From Anaerolineae bacterium (GTDB lineage Bacteria; Chloroflexota; Anaerolineae; B4-G1; SLSP01), in assembly GCA_016927095.1 (NCBI GenBank), contig JAFGNI010000767.1, positions 1-21,603 on the forward strand: 21,603 nt of DNA, read 5' to 3'. The notes under the pieces are model-generated. The model searched no databases. It had not been told where the DNA came from and saw only the letters and a program-made list of their open reading frames with translations. Numbering within the stretch: the first letter of the stretch is position 1; the number at the start of each line of letters is the position of its first letter. Of this stretch, positions 1 to 7,661 are shown piece after piece. The translations under genes and the position numbers were made by a program.

Positions 1-1835
1 ACGGGCGCACCCGACGGCACCTCCCCACGCCAAGTCACCGTGCCGCCGTTCTGGCTTGCCAGCCCCGAGGAGGCCCACAGGTTCCCGGCAAAGGCGAGGC
101 CGGACGGCAAGGTATCGGTAAGCATCGCGCTCGCCAACGCTGCACCGGGGTTGTTCAGGGCGATCGTGTACGTCAGACTGTCGCCCGGAGCCGGTGTCAA
201 ATTGTTTACAGACTTGGTCGAGCCGGCGAGACTGCCGGGCTTCCCACCCGGTGTCCCGTTGCGCAGGTAGCTACCGCGCCCAGTCCCCCACAGAATGCGA
301 GCGTCGGCGGTGCCGGGCAGGTCGTAGGCGACAAAGCCGGAGTGGGCCGTGTTCAGGACCACTTCCAGGTCGCCATCATCGTCGATGTTCGCCAGCGTGG
401 GCGCCGCCAGCGCGCCGTTCCAGTCCGGACTGCCATAGGCGAACGGCAGGTCGACTTCGTGCAGGGGGTGGCCCAGGTAGTCCAAGATGTGGAGCTTGCC
501 CGTGGCACCGGTGCCTTTCTGTACCCACGAGCCGAAGATCACCTCAGGGTGGCCATCGGCGTCCAGGTCAGCGACCACCGGTTCGGAGGCGAACCGATAG
601 GGACCGCCCGTGTGGACTGCGTAAGGCCAACTGCCGTGCTCTGTCTTGTCCAGCCAGAAAGCGTGGAGCCGCCCGTCATAGGAGGCGAAGATGATCTCCA
701 GCTTGCCATCCCCGTCCAGATCCACGGTGACGGGGTTGGGCTGGACGCTCTCGATGACGTTGTAGTCCTCGATGAGCGGTACGCCGGTATTGACCGGCGG
801 CGTGGTCCAGTCGAAGCCGTCCGCGTTGAACCGCGTGCGGTTGAGGTTGAGGATGTAGGGAGTGTTGTACAGGTTGGTGTAGGGACTAGTATGGCAGTCG
901 TGCACGTTGCCGATCGCCACCACTTCGTTGACCCCGTCGCCATTCACGTCGACGATGTTGGCGGGGCCATCGGCGAAGTTCGCCCGCGCCGTCGACTGCT
1001 CGTAGCATGGACCCCAGCCCTGGGTCTCGTAGGCTAAATCTATGTAGGCCGGCACCTCAGCCCAATAATCCATGTCGTGCCCCGAGTGGTCATGGTACAT
1101 CTCATCCGTCCCAAGCTGGCTGCCATCCGGTTCGTAGGCAGCGATCGTGATTGTGTCTGAAGGGATCACCAGTTCTAGCTCAGGGTCGCCATCGAGATCG
1201 CCCAGCGCGATATTGTCGTTGTAGATGCCGGCAGCCGAACCTTCGCCGGTCAACTGGGGCCAGCCTGGACGGGTGGCGCCGCCGTCCTCAAGCACCCAGA
1301 CGTTGAGCCTGTTTAGCAGTGCCCGCCCGACCACGATCTCCAAATCGCCGCTCGCGTCCAGATCGCCCACCGCCAGCGAGCGGAACTCGTTGGTCGCCGG
1401 GCGCATGGTCCAGTCCACGGTGCCGGTGTGATCCATGCGGTTGATGTAGCCGCCGCCGTGGGCTGTGACGATCTCCAGATCACCGTCACCCTCTAGATCA
1501 GCGACCACAACGCCGGGCCAGGCGCGGCTGCCATCGTGATCGATGCGCTTTTCCAGCGACCCGCTGGCCCCATCAAGGATCACAACGGAGTAGGCTGAGG
1601 CGATCACCTCCATCGTCCCGTCGCTGTCCAGATCCGCCACGGCGGGCGACGCATACCACCCCGTCTCACACCACGAGCTATAGCAGCCGCCGTGTTGCCA
1701 TTTGAGCACCGGCGCTTGAACGCTGCTGGGCGCCGAGATGGCAGCGCCAGGCCGCAAGCCAGCAAACAGCAAGCCACAGACCAACACTAGCTTCAGATAA
1801 TCATGGAGGGATCTCTCCCCGGTCCATCGCACCAT
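1..1835 (-). CDS. Secreted FG-GAP/VCBS-repeat protein with DUF11-like domain (C-terminus outside window)
   Basis: An open frame runs without a stop from the ATG at 1835 to the left edge (611 codons visible). AAAGGAG at 1843-1849 sits 7 bases before the ATG. Residues 1-35 form a signal peptide (basic start, then hydrophobic LVLVCGLLFAGL). About eight FG-GAP-type motifs follow, such as VADLDSDGTMEVIAS (66-80), VADLEGDGDLEIVTA, LGDLDGDPELELVIP, VDLDGDGKLEIIFA and LANIDDDGDLEVVLN. This is the calcium-binding D-x-D-x-D-G pattern of an integrin-like beta-propeller. From about residue 541 a DUF11-type repeat begins (PGDSLTYTIALNNPG, then LTDTLPSGLAF), a wall- or surface-associated Ig-like fold. The protein is probably extracellular, with a structural or binding role; no catalytic motif is seen. 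The gene lies 51 bases downstream of the beta-helix gene on the same strand, so the two are probably co-transcribed. The substrate or partner is unknown. Confidence 0.88.
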   Translation of the reverse strand, partial: MVRWTGERSLHDYLKLVLVCGLLFAGLRPGAAISAPSSVQAPVLKWQHGGCYSSWCETGWYASPAVADLDSDGTMEVIASAYSVVILDGASGSLEKRIDHDGSRAWPGVVVADLEGDGDLEIVTAHGGGYINRMDHTGTVDWTMRPATNEFRSLAVGDLDASGDLEIVVGRALLNRLNVWVLEDGGATRPGWPQLTGEGSAAGIYNDNIALGDLDGDPELELVIPSDTITIAAYEPDGSQLGTDEMYHDHSGHDMDYWAEVPAYIDLAYETQGWGPCYEQSTARANFADGPANIVDVNGDGVNEVVAIGNVHDCHTSPYTNLYNTPYILNLNRTRFNADGFDWTTPPVNTGVPLIEDYNVIESVQPNPVTVDLDGDGKLEIIFASYDGRLHAFWLDKTEHGSWPYAVHTGGPYRFASEPVVADLDADGHPEVIFGSWVQKGTGATGKLHILDYLGHPLHEVDLPFAYGSPDWNGALAAPTLANIDDDGDLEVVLNTAHSGFVAYDLPGTADARILWGTGRGSYLRNGTPGGKPGSLAGSTKSVNNLTPAPGDSLTYTIALNNPGAALASAMLTDTLPSGLAFAGNLWASSGLASQNGGTVTWRGEVPSGAP

Positions 1836-1886
1836 CGCAGAACTCCTTTCCGGCACCGCAGTGCACCAACAACTGGTGCCCCCCGC
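1836..1886 (-). other. Short intergenic spacer with hairpin between the two secreted-protein genes
   Basis: Read on the minus strand, the spacer contains GCACCA-GTTGT-TGGTGC (6-bp stem, 5-base loop) just after the beta-helix stop, and then the ribosome binding site of the FG-GAP gene. There is no U-run, so it is not a convincing intrinsic terminator. It could tune expression of the second gene or protect the upstream mRNA end. Confidence 0.4.
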
Positions 1887-4800
1887 CTATCGGCGTCCCA
1901 CCACGGGCAAGTAGATGCCATGCCCGTTGACCAGCAGCCGCACCGTCGTCGCGCCCTCGAACCCACCTCCGGTCCCTGTGATCGCGACGGTATGCCAGCC
2001 GGTGACCGGCGGCCCGAGATGCGTGACCGTCAGGGCTACAGTCTCCGTCAGCGCTAAGCTCGCTTGACTGAGTGTAATCGCAATGTCGGGCGAGCCGACA
2101 TCGATCGCGAGCCCCACCGCATACGGCAGATCGACAGGTTCGAGGCTGAGGGTGTACAGCGCGTCAGTGCCCGCCGCGATCGCGCGGAAACCGGGCGCCG
2201 CACGCAGAGCGAAGCCCGCCTCGTAGCGCCCCATATCGTACGCGACTCCCCGCACGTCGTCCTCGACACCGAATGCTTCGAGGAGAGCGACCAACGAAGC
2301 CGGCAAAGCCATGGTGCCACGGTCAATTGCCGCGCTGGCACTGACAGGATGAAAATCGGCCCAGGAACCGTCGTGGAGAGCGTGGTCGGTCACGTCGTGA
2401 TCGTAGAAGGCCGGATCGCTTTCGATGCCGTGGTCCTCCCACGGTGCGGCGGCCTGCGCCTCTGCCAGCGTGATATAGGGGTCCCACGAACCACCCTCAC
2501 GGACCACCATCGCGCCTGCGTGCCAGATCCCACCCTCCTCAAAGGATCGCCAGCCGTTGTTGTAGTAGAGGTTGTGGTCGACGACCGTGTTGGCCTCGTG
2601 CCCCTCGGCGTAACTCAGCGACAGCCCAAAGGCCTCGTTGTTGACCAGGATGTTGTTGAGCACCCGCGTGTCCACCGCGCCGTGCGTGTCATACTGCCCA
2701 CCACCGAGGCTGATGCCATAGAGCCCATTGGCCGCCACGTTGTTGACGTACACCATCTGACCGTCCCGCCAGACGCCGTAGAGCAGATAGCCGGTATAGG
2801 CGTTGTTGTAGGCGATATTGCGATAGACATGAAGCCCGCTCGCGTGGTCCACGAAGAGGCCATATGCCCCCATGCCCTGCACGTCGCTGCTCTCGCCGCC
2901 ACTGTAGCGCCCCCGCTGCTCCGAGATGTAGGACCAGCCGAAGGTGTCACGGAACACGTTGCCGGTGATCAGCACATCGCGAAAGACGTGATTGTCAGGT
3001 GGCGAGCCCCAGATCTTCAGGCCGCCGCAGTCGGTGGTGAGCTGACACGCCTGCTCAAAGACGTTGTCCTTGATCAGAATCCCGCCGGTTTTGATCTCGC
3101 TTGGGTCGAAGCCGTAAGTCTTGGAGGATTGGATCACAGACTTGGAGAACTGCACGCCGTTGTGGGCGATGTGATGCACATGGTTGTTCTCAAATGTGAG
3201 ATCGTTGGCGAAGGAGAAGGACAGGCCAATGGCATTGTCACCGTCGGTGCGGAATCCCAGGTGATGGAAGTCATTGCCGCGGATGACGGTGTTGCGGATG
3301 CCCGAATGGGTGAACGCATCGGGGTCGGCGCCATACTCCCACCAGTCAATCAGCCGGACGCCCTGGCTATCAATGTGAGCAACCTCTGAAGCCTCGAGCG
3401 TGAAGCCATCGATGACGTTGCCCGGCGACTCATCCACAGCGACGTCCTGCTCGATGTAGACGCCGTAGTTGGCATAGCGCACCAGCAGAGCGCGCAGTGT
3501 GTTGCCGTAGGACCTGTGCTCCGTCCAGTTATGCTGCGAGATGGCGCGGTCGTTGACCAGCTCGATCGTCAAGCCGTCCAGGATCGTGTAAGAACGGTTC
3601 CGCAGGCTAAAGCCATAGTCACGGCGCGAGATCTCAATACTCTGGGAGGCGGGGTCCCCCGGCGTCGGCGGCCACAGGTAGAGGCGCCCGTTGGCGGCAT
3701 CGTACCACCACTCCCCTGGCGTATCCAGTAGAGCGTGTTTGTTCTCCACGAAGTACTTCGTGCCCCACCCCAGGCCGGGGTTGCCGGTACCACCGTCGTG
3801 CTCGCAGATGCGATCGACGGTGATCCGACCGTCGCCGACATCGTGGTCCGTGATAACCCGCCTGTAGTTGTAATGCCCCTGGAGCGTGTCGATCGCGACC
3901 AACGTCGCGCCGGTCAGGTCGCCGAGGGTGGTCAGGTTGCCGGGCTCGATACCTGCTGGGCTGGGGTCACTGGTGTGGTCGGTGAGTTGGGTGGTCGAGC
4001 GCTGGGGCAGATCGCAGTTGGGGTCGCTGTCGGTGGCTGGATCGCAGGCCGCGGGAGCGGAGCCGCCGTCAGCCGCCCACCAGAATTCGTGCGTCTTCCA
4101 CTCCGTCGCGACGGACCAGTCAGGTTCGCGTGCCAGGGGCAGGCGCGTTCCCGGGCCGGCTGCTGGCGCCGCCTCGGCAGCATCGAAGGCCACAAGAAAG
4201 CGCGGCGGTGCGGTCAGCTGCCAAGCCGACAGGTCGGCGTAGTAGACCTGGGCAGGATCGACGCCGGGCGGCAGCCCAATTCCGTTGGCGGTCAACTGCG
4301 TCCAGGTCAGCGAGGAGGAGGGCTCAGAACCCCGCAGGGCCACGGTGCCCGGCCCATCCTCGGCGACGTAGCGGACGGGTTCGGCGGCGGTGCCGTTCAG
4401 CGCAGGCCACACCGACTCGCGGTAGACGCCCGGCAGGATGTGCACCGTTGTGCCCGGCCCAGCCAGATCGGCAGCCCGCTGAATCGTACGCAGGGCGGTA
4501 ACCCGAAATAGGCCATCTTCATGGTCGTCGCCATTCTGCGCATCCACCCACAGGTCGTTCACGCGCGGGACCTGGAACGCTACGTCATCGAAGAGGATCG
4601 TGCCCGAGGGCGTGCTGCTGTTGGTGCGTGCTTTGCCGACGAAGACAATGTCGCCGTAGGGGTCTGGATGGACGACGGTGGTATCTTCGTAACGCACTAA
4701 CGCACCATTCACCCATACCGCCACCCAGGCGTCGATGCGATAGCCCAGCGTGATCCGCTGCCAGCCATCGACCAAGTCGAACGCGTTCTCGTAGCCGTAA

Positions 4801-5294
4801 TGGCGGGTGCCCTCCTCGTCGGTGGGCCAGGCGAGGTAGGCCTGGTAGCCCTCTCCCGGCGGGCGGCGCACATAGAGCGCCGCCAGGGGTGGCCACCAGT
4901 TCTCGCTGTTGACCACCTCGGCGATCGACAGTGACGTGCCGGGCGGCCACCAATTGGGATCGGGTTCGGGGAGATTGACGCCGTTGGGGTTGAACCAGAA
5001 GGTCAGATAGCCCTCCTCGGCCTTGGCCACCTTGGTTTGGTAAATGTACGCGGCATCCCCGCTGACCGGGACCGACAGCCCCGTCGATCCGTGGATGCCA
5101 CTGCCCGGCGCCAGCACCGGCATCGGGGCTGACGAGAGCTGCCAAGCGTCCAGTGAGCCGCCCTCGAAGTCATCCGCCAGGATATCCCAGACCGGCGGGA
5201 TCACTGGCGCGGCAGAAGCAGGCAGTGCTCCGGGAGTCAGGCCGGCACAGATGGACACGATCAGCAGCCACAGAACGGTACGTGGCATTCTCAT
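1887..5294 (-). CDS. Secreted right-handed parallel beta-helix protein with DUF1565-like start and IYLPVV tail
   Basis: The start at 5294 is chosen because GAGGAGG (5300-5306) lies 5 bases upstream and a signal peptide follows at once (MRMPRTVLWLLIVSICAG, ending near ALPASA). An in-frame ATG at 5363 would add 23 non-signal residues. The protein is 1135 aa. Residues about 35-245 look like a LamG/jelly-roll module (DDFEGGSLDAW ... ILFDDVAF). Then comes the DUF1565-type opening of a beta-helix (LWVDAQNGDDHEDG, LRTIQRAADLAGPGTTVHI, PGVYRES) and a long run of beta-helix coils rich in N and G (IRGNDFHHLGF, LTFENNHVHHIAHNGV, VYRNIAYNNAYTGY, VLNNILVNN). A C-terminal Ig-like region ends in HGIYLPVVGRR. 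Such proteins bind or cleave polysaccharide outside the cell. I see no certain lyase or hydrolase active site, so the activity is unassigned. It is the first gene of a probable two-gene unit with the FG-GAP protein. Confidence 0.88.
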   Translation of the reverse strand: MRMPRTVLWLLIVSICAGLTPGALPASAAPVIPPVWDILADDFEGGSLDAWQLSSAPMPVLAPGSGIHGSTGLSVPVSGDAAYIYQTKVAKAEEGYLTFWFNPNGVNLPEPDPNWWPPGTSLSIAEVVNSENWWPPLAALYVRRPPGEGYQAYLAWPTDEEGTRHYGYENAFDLVDGWQRITLGYRIDAWVAVWVNGALVRYEDTTVVHPDPYGDIVFVGKARTNSSTPSGTILFDDVAFQVPRVNDLWVDAQNGDDHEDGLFRVTALRTIQRAADLAGPGTTVHILPGVYRESVWPALNGTAAEPVRYVAEDGPGTVALRGSEPSSSLTWTQLTANGIGLPPGVDPAQVYYADLSAWQLTAPPRFLVAFDAAEAAPAAGPGTRLPLAREPDWSVATEWKTHEFWWAADGGSAPAACDPATDSDPNCDLPQRSTTQLTDHTSDPSPAGIEPGNLTTLGDLTGATLVAIDTLQGHYNYRRVITDHDVGDGRITVDRICEHDGGTGNPGLGWGTKYFVENKHALLDTPGEWWYDAANGRLYLWPPTPGDPASQSIEISRRDYGFSLRNRSYTILDGLTIELVNDRAISQHNWTEHRSYGNTLRALLVRYANYGVYIEQDVAVDESPGNVIDGFTLEASEVAHIDSQGVRLIDWWEYGADPDAFTHSGIRNTVIRGNDFHHLGFRTDGDNAIGLSFSFANDLTFENNHVHHIAHNGVQFSKSVIQSSKTYGFDPSEIKTGGILIKDNVFEQACQLTTDCGGLKIWGSPPDNHVFRDVLITGNVFRDTFGWSYISEQRGRYSGGESSDVQGMGAYGLFVDHASGLHVYRNIAYNNAYTGYLLYGVWRDGQMVYVNNVAANGLYGISLGGGQYDTHGAVDTRVLNNILVNNEAFGLSLSYAEGHEANTVVDHNLYYNNGWRSFEEGGIWHAGAMVVREGGSWDPYITLAEAQAAAPWEDHGIESDPAFYDHDVTDHALHDGSWADFHPVSASAAIDRGTMALPASLVALLEAFGVEDDVRGVAYDMGRYEAGFALRAAPGFRAIAAGTDALYTLSLEPVDLPYAVGLAIDVGSPDIAITLSQASLALTETVALTVTHLGPPVTGWHTVAITGTGGGFEGATTVRLLVNGHGIYLPVVGRR

Positions 5295-5299
5295 AGGCG

Positions 5300-5306
5300 C
5301 CTCCTC
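5300..5306 (-). promoter_or_regulatory. Shine-Dalgarno site fixing the beta-helix start
   Basis: GAGGAGG on the minus strand lies 5 bases before the ATG at 5294 and decides against the longer in-frame start at 5363, which has no such site. Confidence 0.7.
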
Positions 5307-5374
5307 AACGCGGCAATCCCTCATAGGGTCTCGCGCAACCTTGTGATATCCCAGCCTACCCACCGTTCACCGGC

Positions 5375-5458
5375 GGTGCGCCCCACCTGAAGCCGGTGGG
5401 GTGCACCTAACCGAGTTGTGCTTCGACACGCCGTAGGGCGCTGACGGCAAGTGCACCC
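5375..5458. repeat. Hairpin repeat copy A (GGTGGGGTGCAC family)
   Basis: GGTGCGCCCCACC (5375-5387) and GGTGGGGTGCACC (5395-5407) form a 13-bp stem with one G-T wobble around a 7-base loop. Further right, CTGACGGCAAGTGCACCC (5441-5458) matches the reverse complement of copy C (7436-7453) at 17 of 18 positions. This copy therefore holds a compact hairpin plus an extra inverted end separated by about 33 bases of unrelated sequence. Confidence 0.7.
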
Positions 5459-5588
5459 ACGACGTCAGGTCCCTATCTGCAGGCCGCCAGCAAGTACACC
5501 AGGTGATCCGTCACACCGCCACCGTCCTTGTCCCCATGATAAGTCAGAATTCGGTTGGAGTCCAGGCCCAGTCTTCCATGGCGGGCCT

Positions 5589-5617
5589 TTGTGTCCGTCC
5601 GCATGCTTTGCTATAGT
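5589..5617 (+). promoter_or_regulatory. Sigma70-like promoter for the methyltransferase
   Basis: TTGTGT (5589-5594) and TATAGT (5612-5617) are separated by 17 bases. The -10 matches consensus at 5 of 6 positions; the -35 is weaker. The predicted start lies near GGGCTAG (5620-5626), which also follows the promoter at 13569-13598. Confidence 0.55.
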
Positions 5618-5706
5618 ATGGGCTAGGCAAGCCCATCGGCTTGATCCTTTGGATCTCCAAACAGGCACGACACGCGTCTAGCCCGCGCACGGTCCAGGGA
5701 GGTCAA

Positions 5707-6399
5707 ATGAAGACCCAATACGCCGGATATCATCGCGCACAAGCGCAGCGGGTTCGCGCCCTCATCGACAGCCTCGATCGGGCGGGCTCGACGCACGTCG
5801 ACACCGGTGGTGCGAAGCTCGACTTCCGGACGGTAACGATCACCGCCGGCGAGGGTGAGGCGCTACGCAAGTGGGTACTGAGCGAGCAGGCGAGCCATAC
5901 GATTGAGATTGGCCTTGCGTTCGGATTCTCCGCGCTCCACATCTGTGAGGGCCTGCTGCTGACCGGCACACCCAATCCCAGACATGTCGCGCTCGATCCC
6001 TACCAGTCATCGGGCTATGCCAATCGCGGACTCGAGATCCTGGAGGAGGCTGGCGTCCGGTCAATGGTCGAATGCCACGCTGAGATGTCGCAGCTCGCCC
6101 TGCCCAAGTTCGTGAAGGAGGGGCGGCAGTTCGACCTCGCCTTCGTCGACGGCAACCATCGCTTCGACGCCGTCTTCGTGGATCTCTACTACCTGGGGCG
6201 TCTGGTGCGCAAGGGCGGCATCATCATCGTCGACGACTACGACCTGCCGGGCATCGCGCGGGCGACGGCGTTCTACATCAACAACCTTGGGTGGACCGTC
6301 GAGGAGACCTCGCCGCCGGTTGACGAGCACGCCTGGGCCGTGCTCCGCACCGCACCGGACGAGGACACCCGCGACTTCCGCTACTTCGTCGACTTCTAG
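5707..6399 (+). CDS. Class I SAM-dependent methyltransferase (Methyltransferase_24-like)
   Basis: The start at 5707 (MKTQYAGYHRAQAQ) is preceded by AGGGAGGT at 5696-5703; an earlier in-frame ATG at 5641 has no such site. The protein is 230 aa, normal for a single-domain Rossmann methyltransferase. Motif I is IEIGLAFGFSAL (67-76), the acidic residue after strand 2 is D97 (ALDPYQ), and the later signature is FDLAFVDGNHRFDAVFVD (142-159) followed by GGIIIVDDYD (170-179). The VDGNH and VDDYD motifs resemble metal-dependent O-methyltransferases such as those in sugar or natural-product modification, where these acidic residues bind the cation. The substrate cannot be read from sequence. The gene is monocistronic, converging on the acetyltransferase with only 7 bases between stop codons. 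A cytosolic enzyme is expected. Confidence 0.85.
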   Translation: MKTQYAGYHRAQAQRVRALIDSLDRAGSTHVDTGGAKLDFRTVTITAGEGEALRKWVLSEQASHTIEIGLAFGFSALHICEGLLLTGTPNPRHVALDPYQSSGYANRGLEILEEAGVRSMVECHAEMSQLALPKFVKEGRQFDLAFVDGNHRFDAVFVDLYYLGRLVRKGGIIIVDDYDLPGIARATAFYINNLGWTVEETSPPVDEHAWAVLRTAPDEDTRDFRYFVDF

Positions 6400-6406
6400 C
6401 CAGAGC

Positions 6407-7321
6407 TCAAGCCACCGGTTTGCCGTACTTGTGCACCTCGCGCGTGGTCTTCGGGCCCAGCGAATCGTAGAGGTAGTTCGAGACGTTCGGCTCGGCGCGT
6501 GACGCGATCTCCACGGTCCGCACGCCGTTGGCCTTCATCCGCCGGAAACACTCCCGGATCACGGCAGAGGCGAAGCCTCGCCTGCGGAAGTCTGCGTGGG
6601 TACCCACCGGTTCGATGTAACCGGCCGTTTCGTGGGCGCGCTCGTGCCAGCCGATGCAATAGGCCACGTGCCGCCCCGCCGGCGAGACGACTGAGAGGTT
6701 GTAAGCATCGACGTAATCCGGCGAGGCCATCAGACCTCTCAGGCGAGTTTCGGTGTAGTCAGGATTGTTGAAAGCACTCCGCACCAGCGCCACCCGGCTG
6801 GCGTAATGGGGTGAGTCGGAGAACGCCACAACGCGGAAGCCCTCCGGGAGCGCGTAGTCGAGGTCAACCTCATCGAGATCGTAGGTGCGCCAGTTCTCGA
6901 AGTGGCACTTGAAGCCGAATCCGTGTGCCTTCAACCGGCGGATCTTCTCCACACCGTTGCTGAGGACATCAATCTCTATGGTCGACCGCGTCCTCGCCCA
7001 CACGTCCTCAACCCAGCGGAGGATATCGGGATAGAGGTGACGGTACTCGGGCAGGACCTCGACGAAGAAGTCATCCTCGCCATACTCTGAGATGAAGAGC
7101 GCGACCAAAGCTTCATCGTCCGACCGCCAGAGATGCACATTTTCACGGAAGAAAGCTGCCTGGGGGTCCTTGTCTCCATGGACATTGTGCCGCCAGAAGT
7201 TCATCCGGCCAGATTCCCAAAGCATATAAGGATCCCGGGGCGCGAGCGCATCGAGGAAGTCGCAGATCTCCTGATACGCCGCGTCAGTGTTGGTGTAGAC
7301 ATAATCTCGCGTCTTCGTCAT
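6407..7321 (-). CDS. Tandem GNAT-family N-acetyltransferase
   Basis: The protein is 304 aa, about twice a single GNAT domain. The N-terminal half (about 15-140) has GNAT-like spacing (VALFISEYGEDDFFVEVLPEY ... LKAHGFGF) but no clear acetyl-CoA loop, so it looks like a degenerate first domain. The C-terminal half carries the acetyl-CoA pyrophosphate loop HADFRRRGFASAVI (242-255), equivalent to R/Q-x-x-G-x-G/A, and then EIASRAEPNVSNYLYDSLG. It transfers an acetyl or acyl group from CoA to an unknown amine. The start at 7321 has GGGGAGG about 12 bases upstream, a long spacing. The gene stands alone, convergent with the methyltransferase. MshD-like architecture is possible, but no mycothiol genes are here. 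Confidence 0.82.
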   Translation of the reverse strand: MTKTRDYVYTNTDAAYQEICDFLDALAPRDPYMLWESGRMNFWRHNVHGDKDPQAAFFRENVHLWRSDDEALVALFISEYGEDDFFVEVLPEYRHLYPDILRWVEDVWARTRSTIEIDVLSNGVEKIRRLKAHGFGFKCHFENWRTYDLDEVDLDYALPEGFRVVAFSDSPHYASRVALVRSAFNNPDYTETRLRGLMASPDYVDAYNLSVVSPAGRHVAYCIGWHERAHETAGYIEPVGTHADFRRRGFASAVIRECFRRMKANGVRTVEIASRAEPNVSNYLYDSLGPKTTREVHKYGKPVA

Positions 7322-7431
7322 AGGGTAACCTGCACCTCCCCCTGAAGTCTACCATAGGTTGTCCCCTCGCAGAACCCGCGCAAGACAACTGGTCGGCTCC
7401 GACCTCGGCGGAGGGTGCCGCATGGTCGATC

Positions 7432-7464
7432 GGTGGGGTGCACTTGCTGTCAGTGGGCCCCGCC
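7432..7464. repeat. Hairpin repeat copy C (GGTGGGGTGCAC family)
   Basis: GGTGGGGTGCAC (7432-7443) pairs with GTGGGCCCCGCC (7453-7464), with two G-T wobbles and one mismatch across a 9-base loop. The segment GGGTGCACTTGCTGTCAG (7436-7453) recurs inverted in copy A. It is the shortest copy and resembles copy B with its centre deleted. Confidence 0.62.
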
Positions 7465-7625
7465 TGAGGATGCCGAGTCAACCGGCAGACACGCCGCCCA
7501 ATGTCTAACAAGCGATCTGAGACGTGCACTCGCTGCCCCATAGCACTCCTCGGAAGCGGGCGGGGTCCGTTTCATGCTTGGAGCAGAGCCAGATTACTGC
7601 CCTACCCATCCCGCGCAGCCGTCGT

Positions 7626-7654
7626 TTGACGCCCGCCTTAGTGCCCTCTAAAAT
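7626..7654 (+). promoter_or_regulatory. Strong sigma70-like promoter of the amidase
   Basis: TTGACG (7626-7631) and TAAAAT (7649-7654) are each 5 of 6 consensus with a 17-base spacer, the best promoter in the window. The transcript should begin about 7 bases after the -10, at or beside the ATG at 7662, which predicts a leaderless mRNA. Confidence 0.68.
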
Positions 7655-7661
7655 AAATCGT

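Larger units (their letters stand above)
5307..5706. other. Divergent intergenic region with hairpin repeat and methyltransferase promoter
   Basis: This stretch separates the minus-strand beta-helix gene from the plus-strand methyltransferase gene. It holds copy A of the GGTGGGGTGCAC repeat (5375-5458), a sigma70-type promoter (5589-5617) and the methyltransferase ribosome binding site (5696-5703). I see no convincing promoter for the beta-helix gene and no small gene. The short open frames on both strands lack ribosome binding sites or recognisable protein character. Confidence 0.6.
7322..7661. other. Divergent intergenic region before the amidase
   Basis: It contains the 5' region of the acetyltransferase gene, copy C of the hairpin repeat (7432-7464) and the amidase promoter (7626-7654). 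The amidase reading frame stays open upstream to 7524, but that stretch lacks family character and lies before the promoter, so it is treated as non-coding. No other gene is seen. Confidence 0.55.

Noticed and set aside
342..1037. A 231-codon plus-strand open frame
   Set aside because: Antisense shadow of the FG-GAP gene; the repeated Val/Asp/Gly-rich pattern mirrors the propeller repeats.
2064..3389. A 441-codon plus-strand open frame
   Set aside because: It is antisense to the beta-helix gene, which has a signal peptide, ribosome binding site and family motifs. The plus-strand product has no recognisable domain and arises from GC-rich codon bias.
5375..5407. Hairpin considered as an intrinsic terminator
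   Set aside because: No U-run follows on either strand and both flanking genes point away from it, so it is better treated as a repeat.
7524..7661. N-terminal extension of the amidase
   Set aside because: The added residues lack family similarity and lie upstream of, or within, the strong promoter at 7626-7654.
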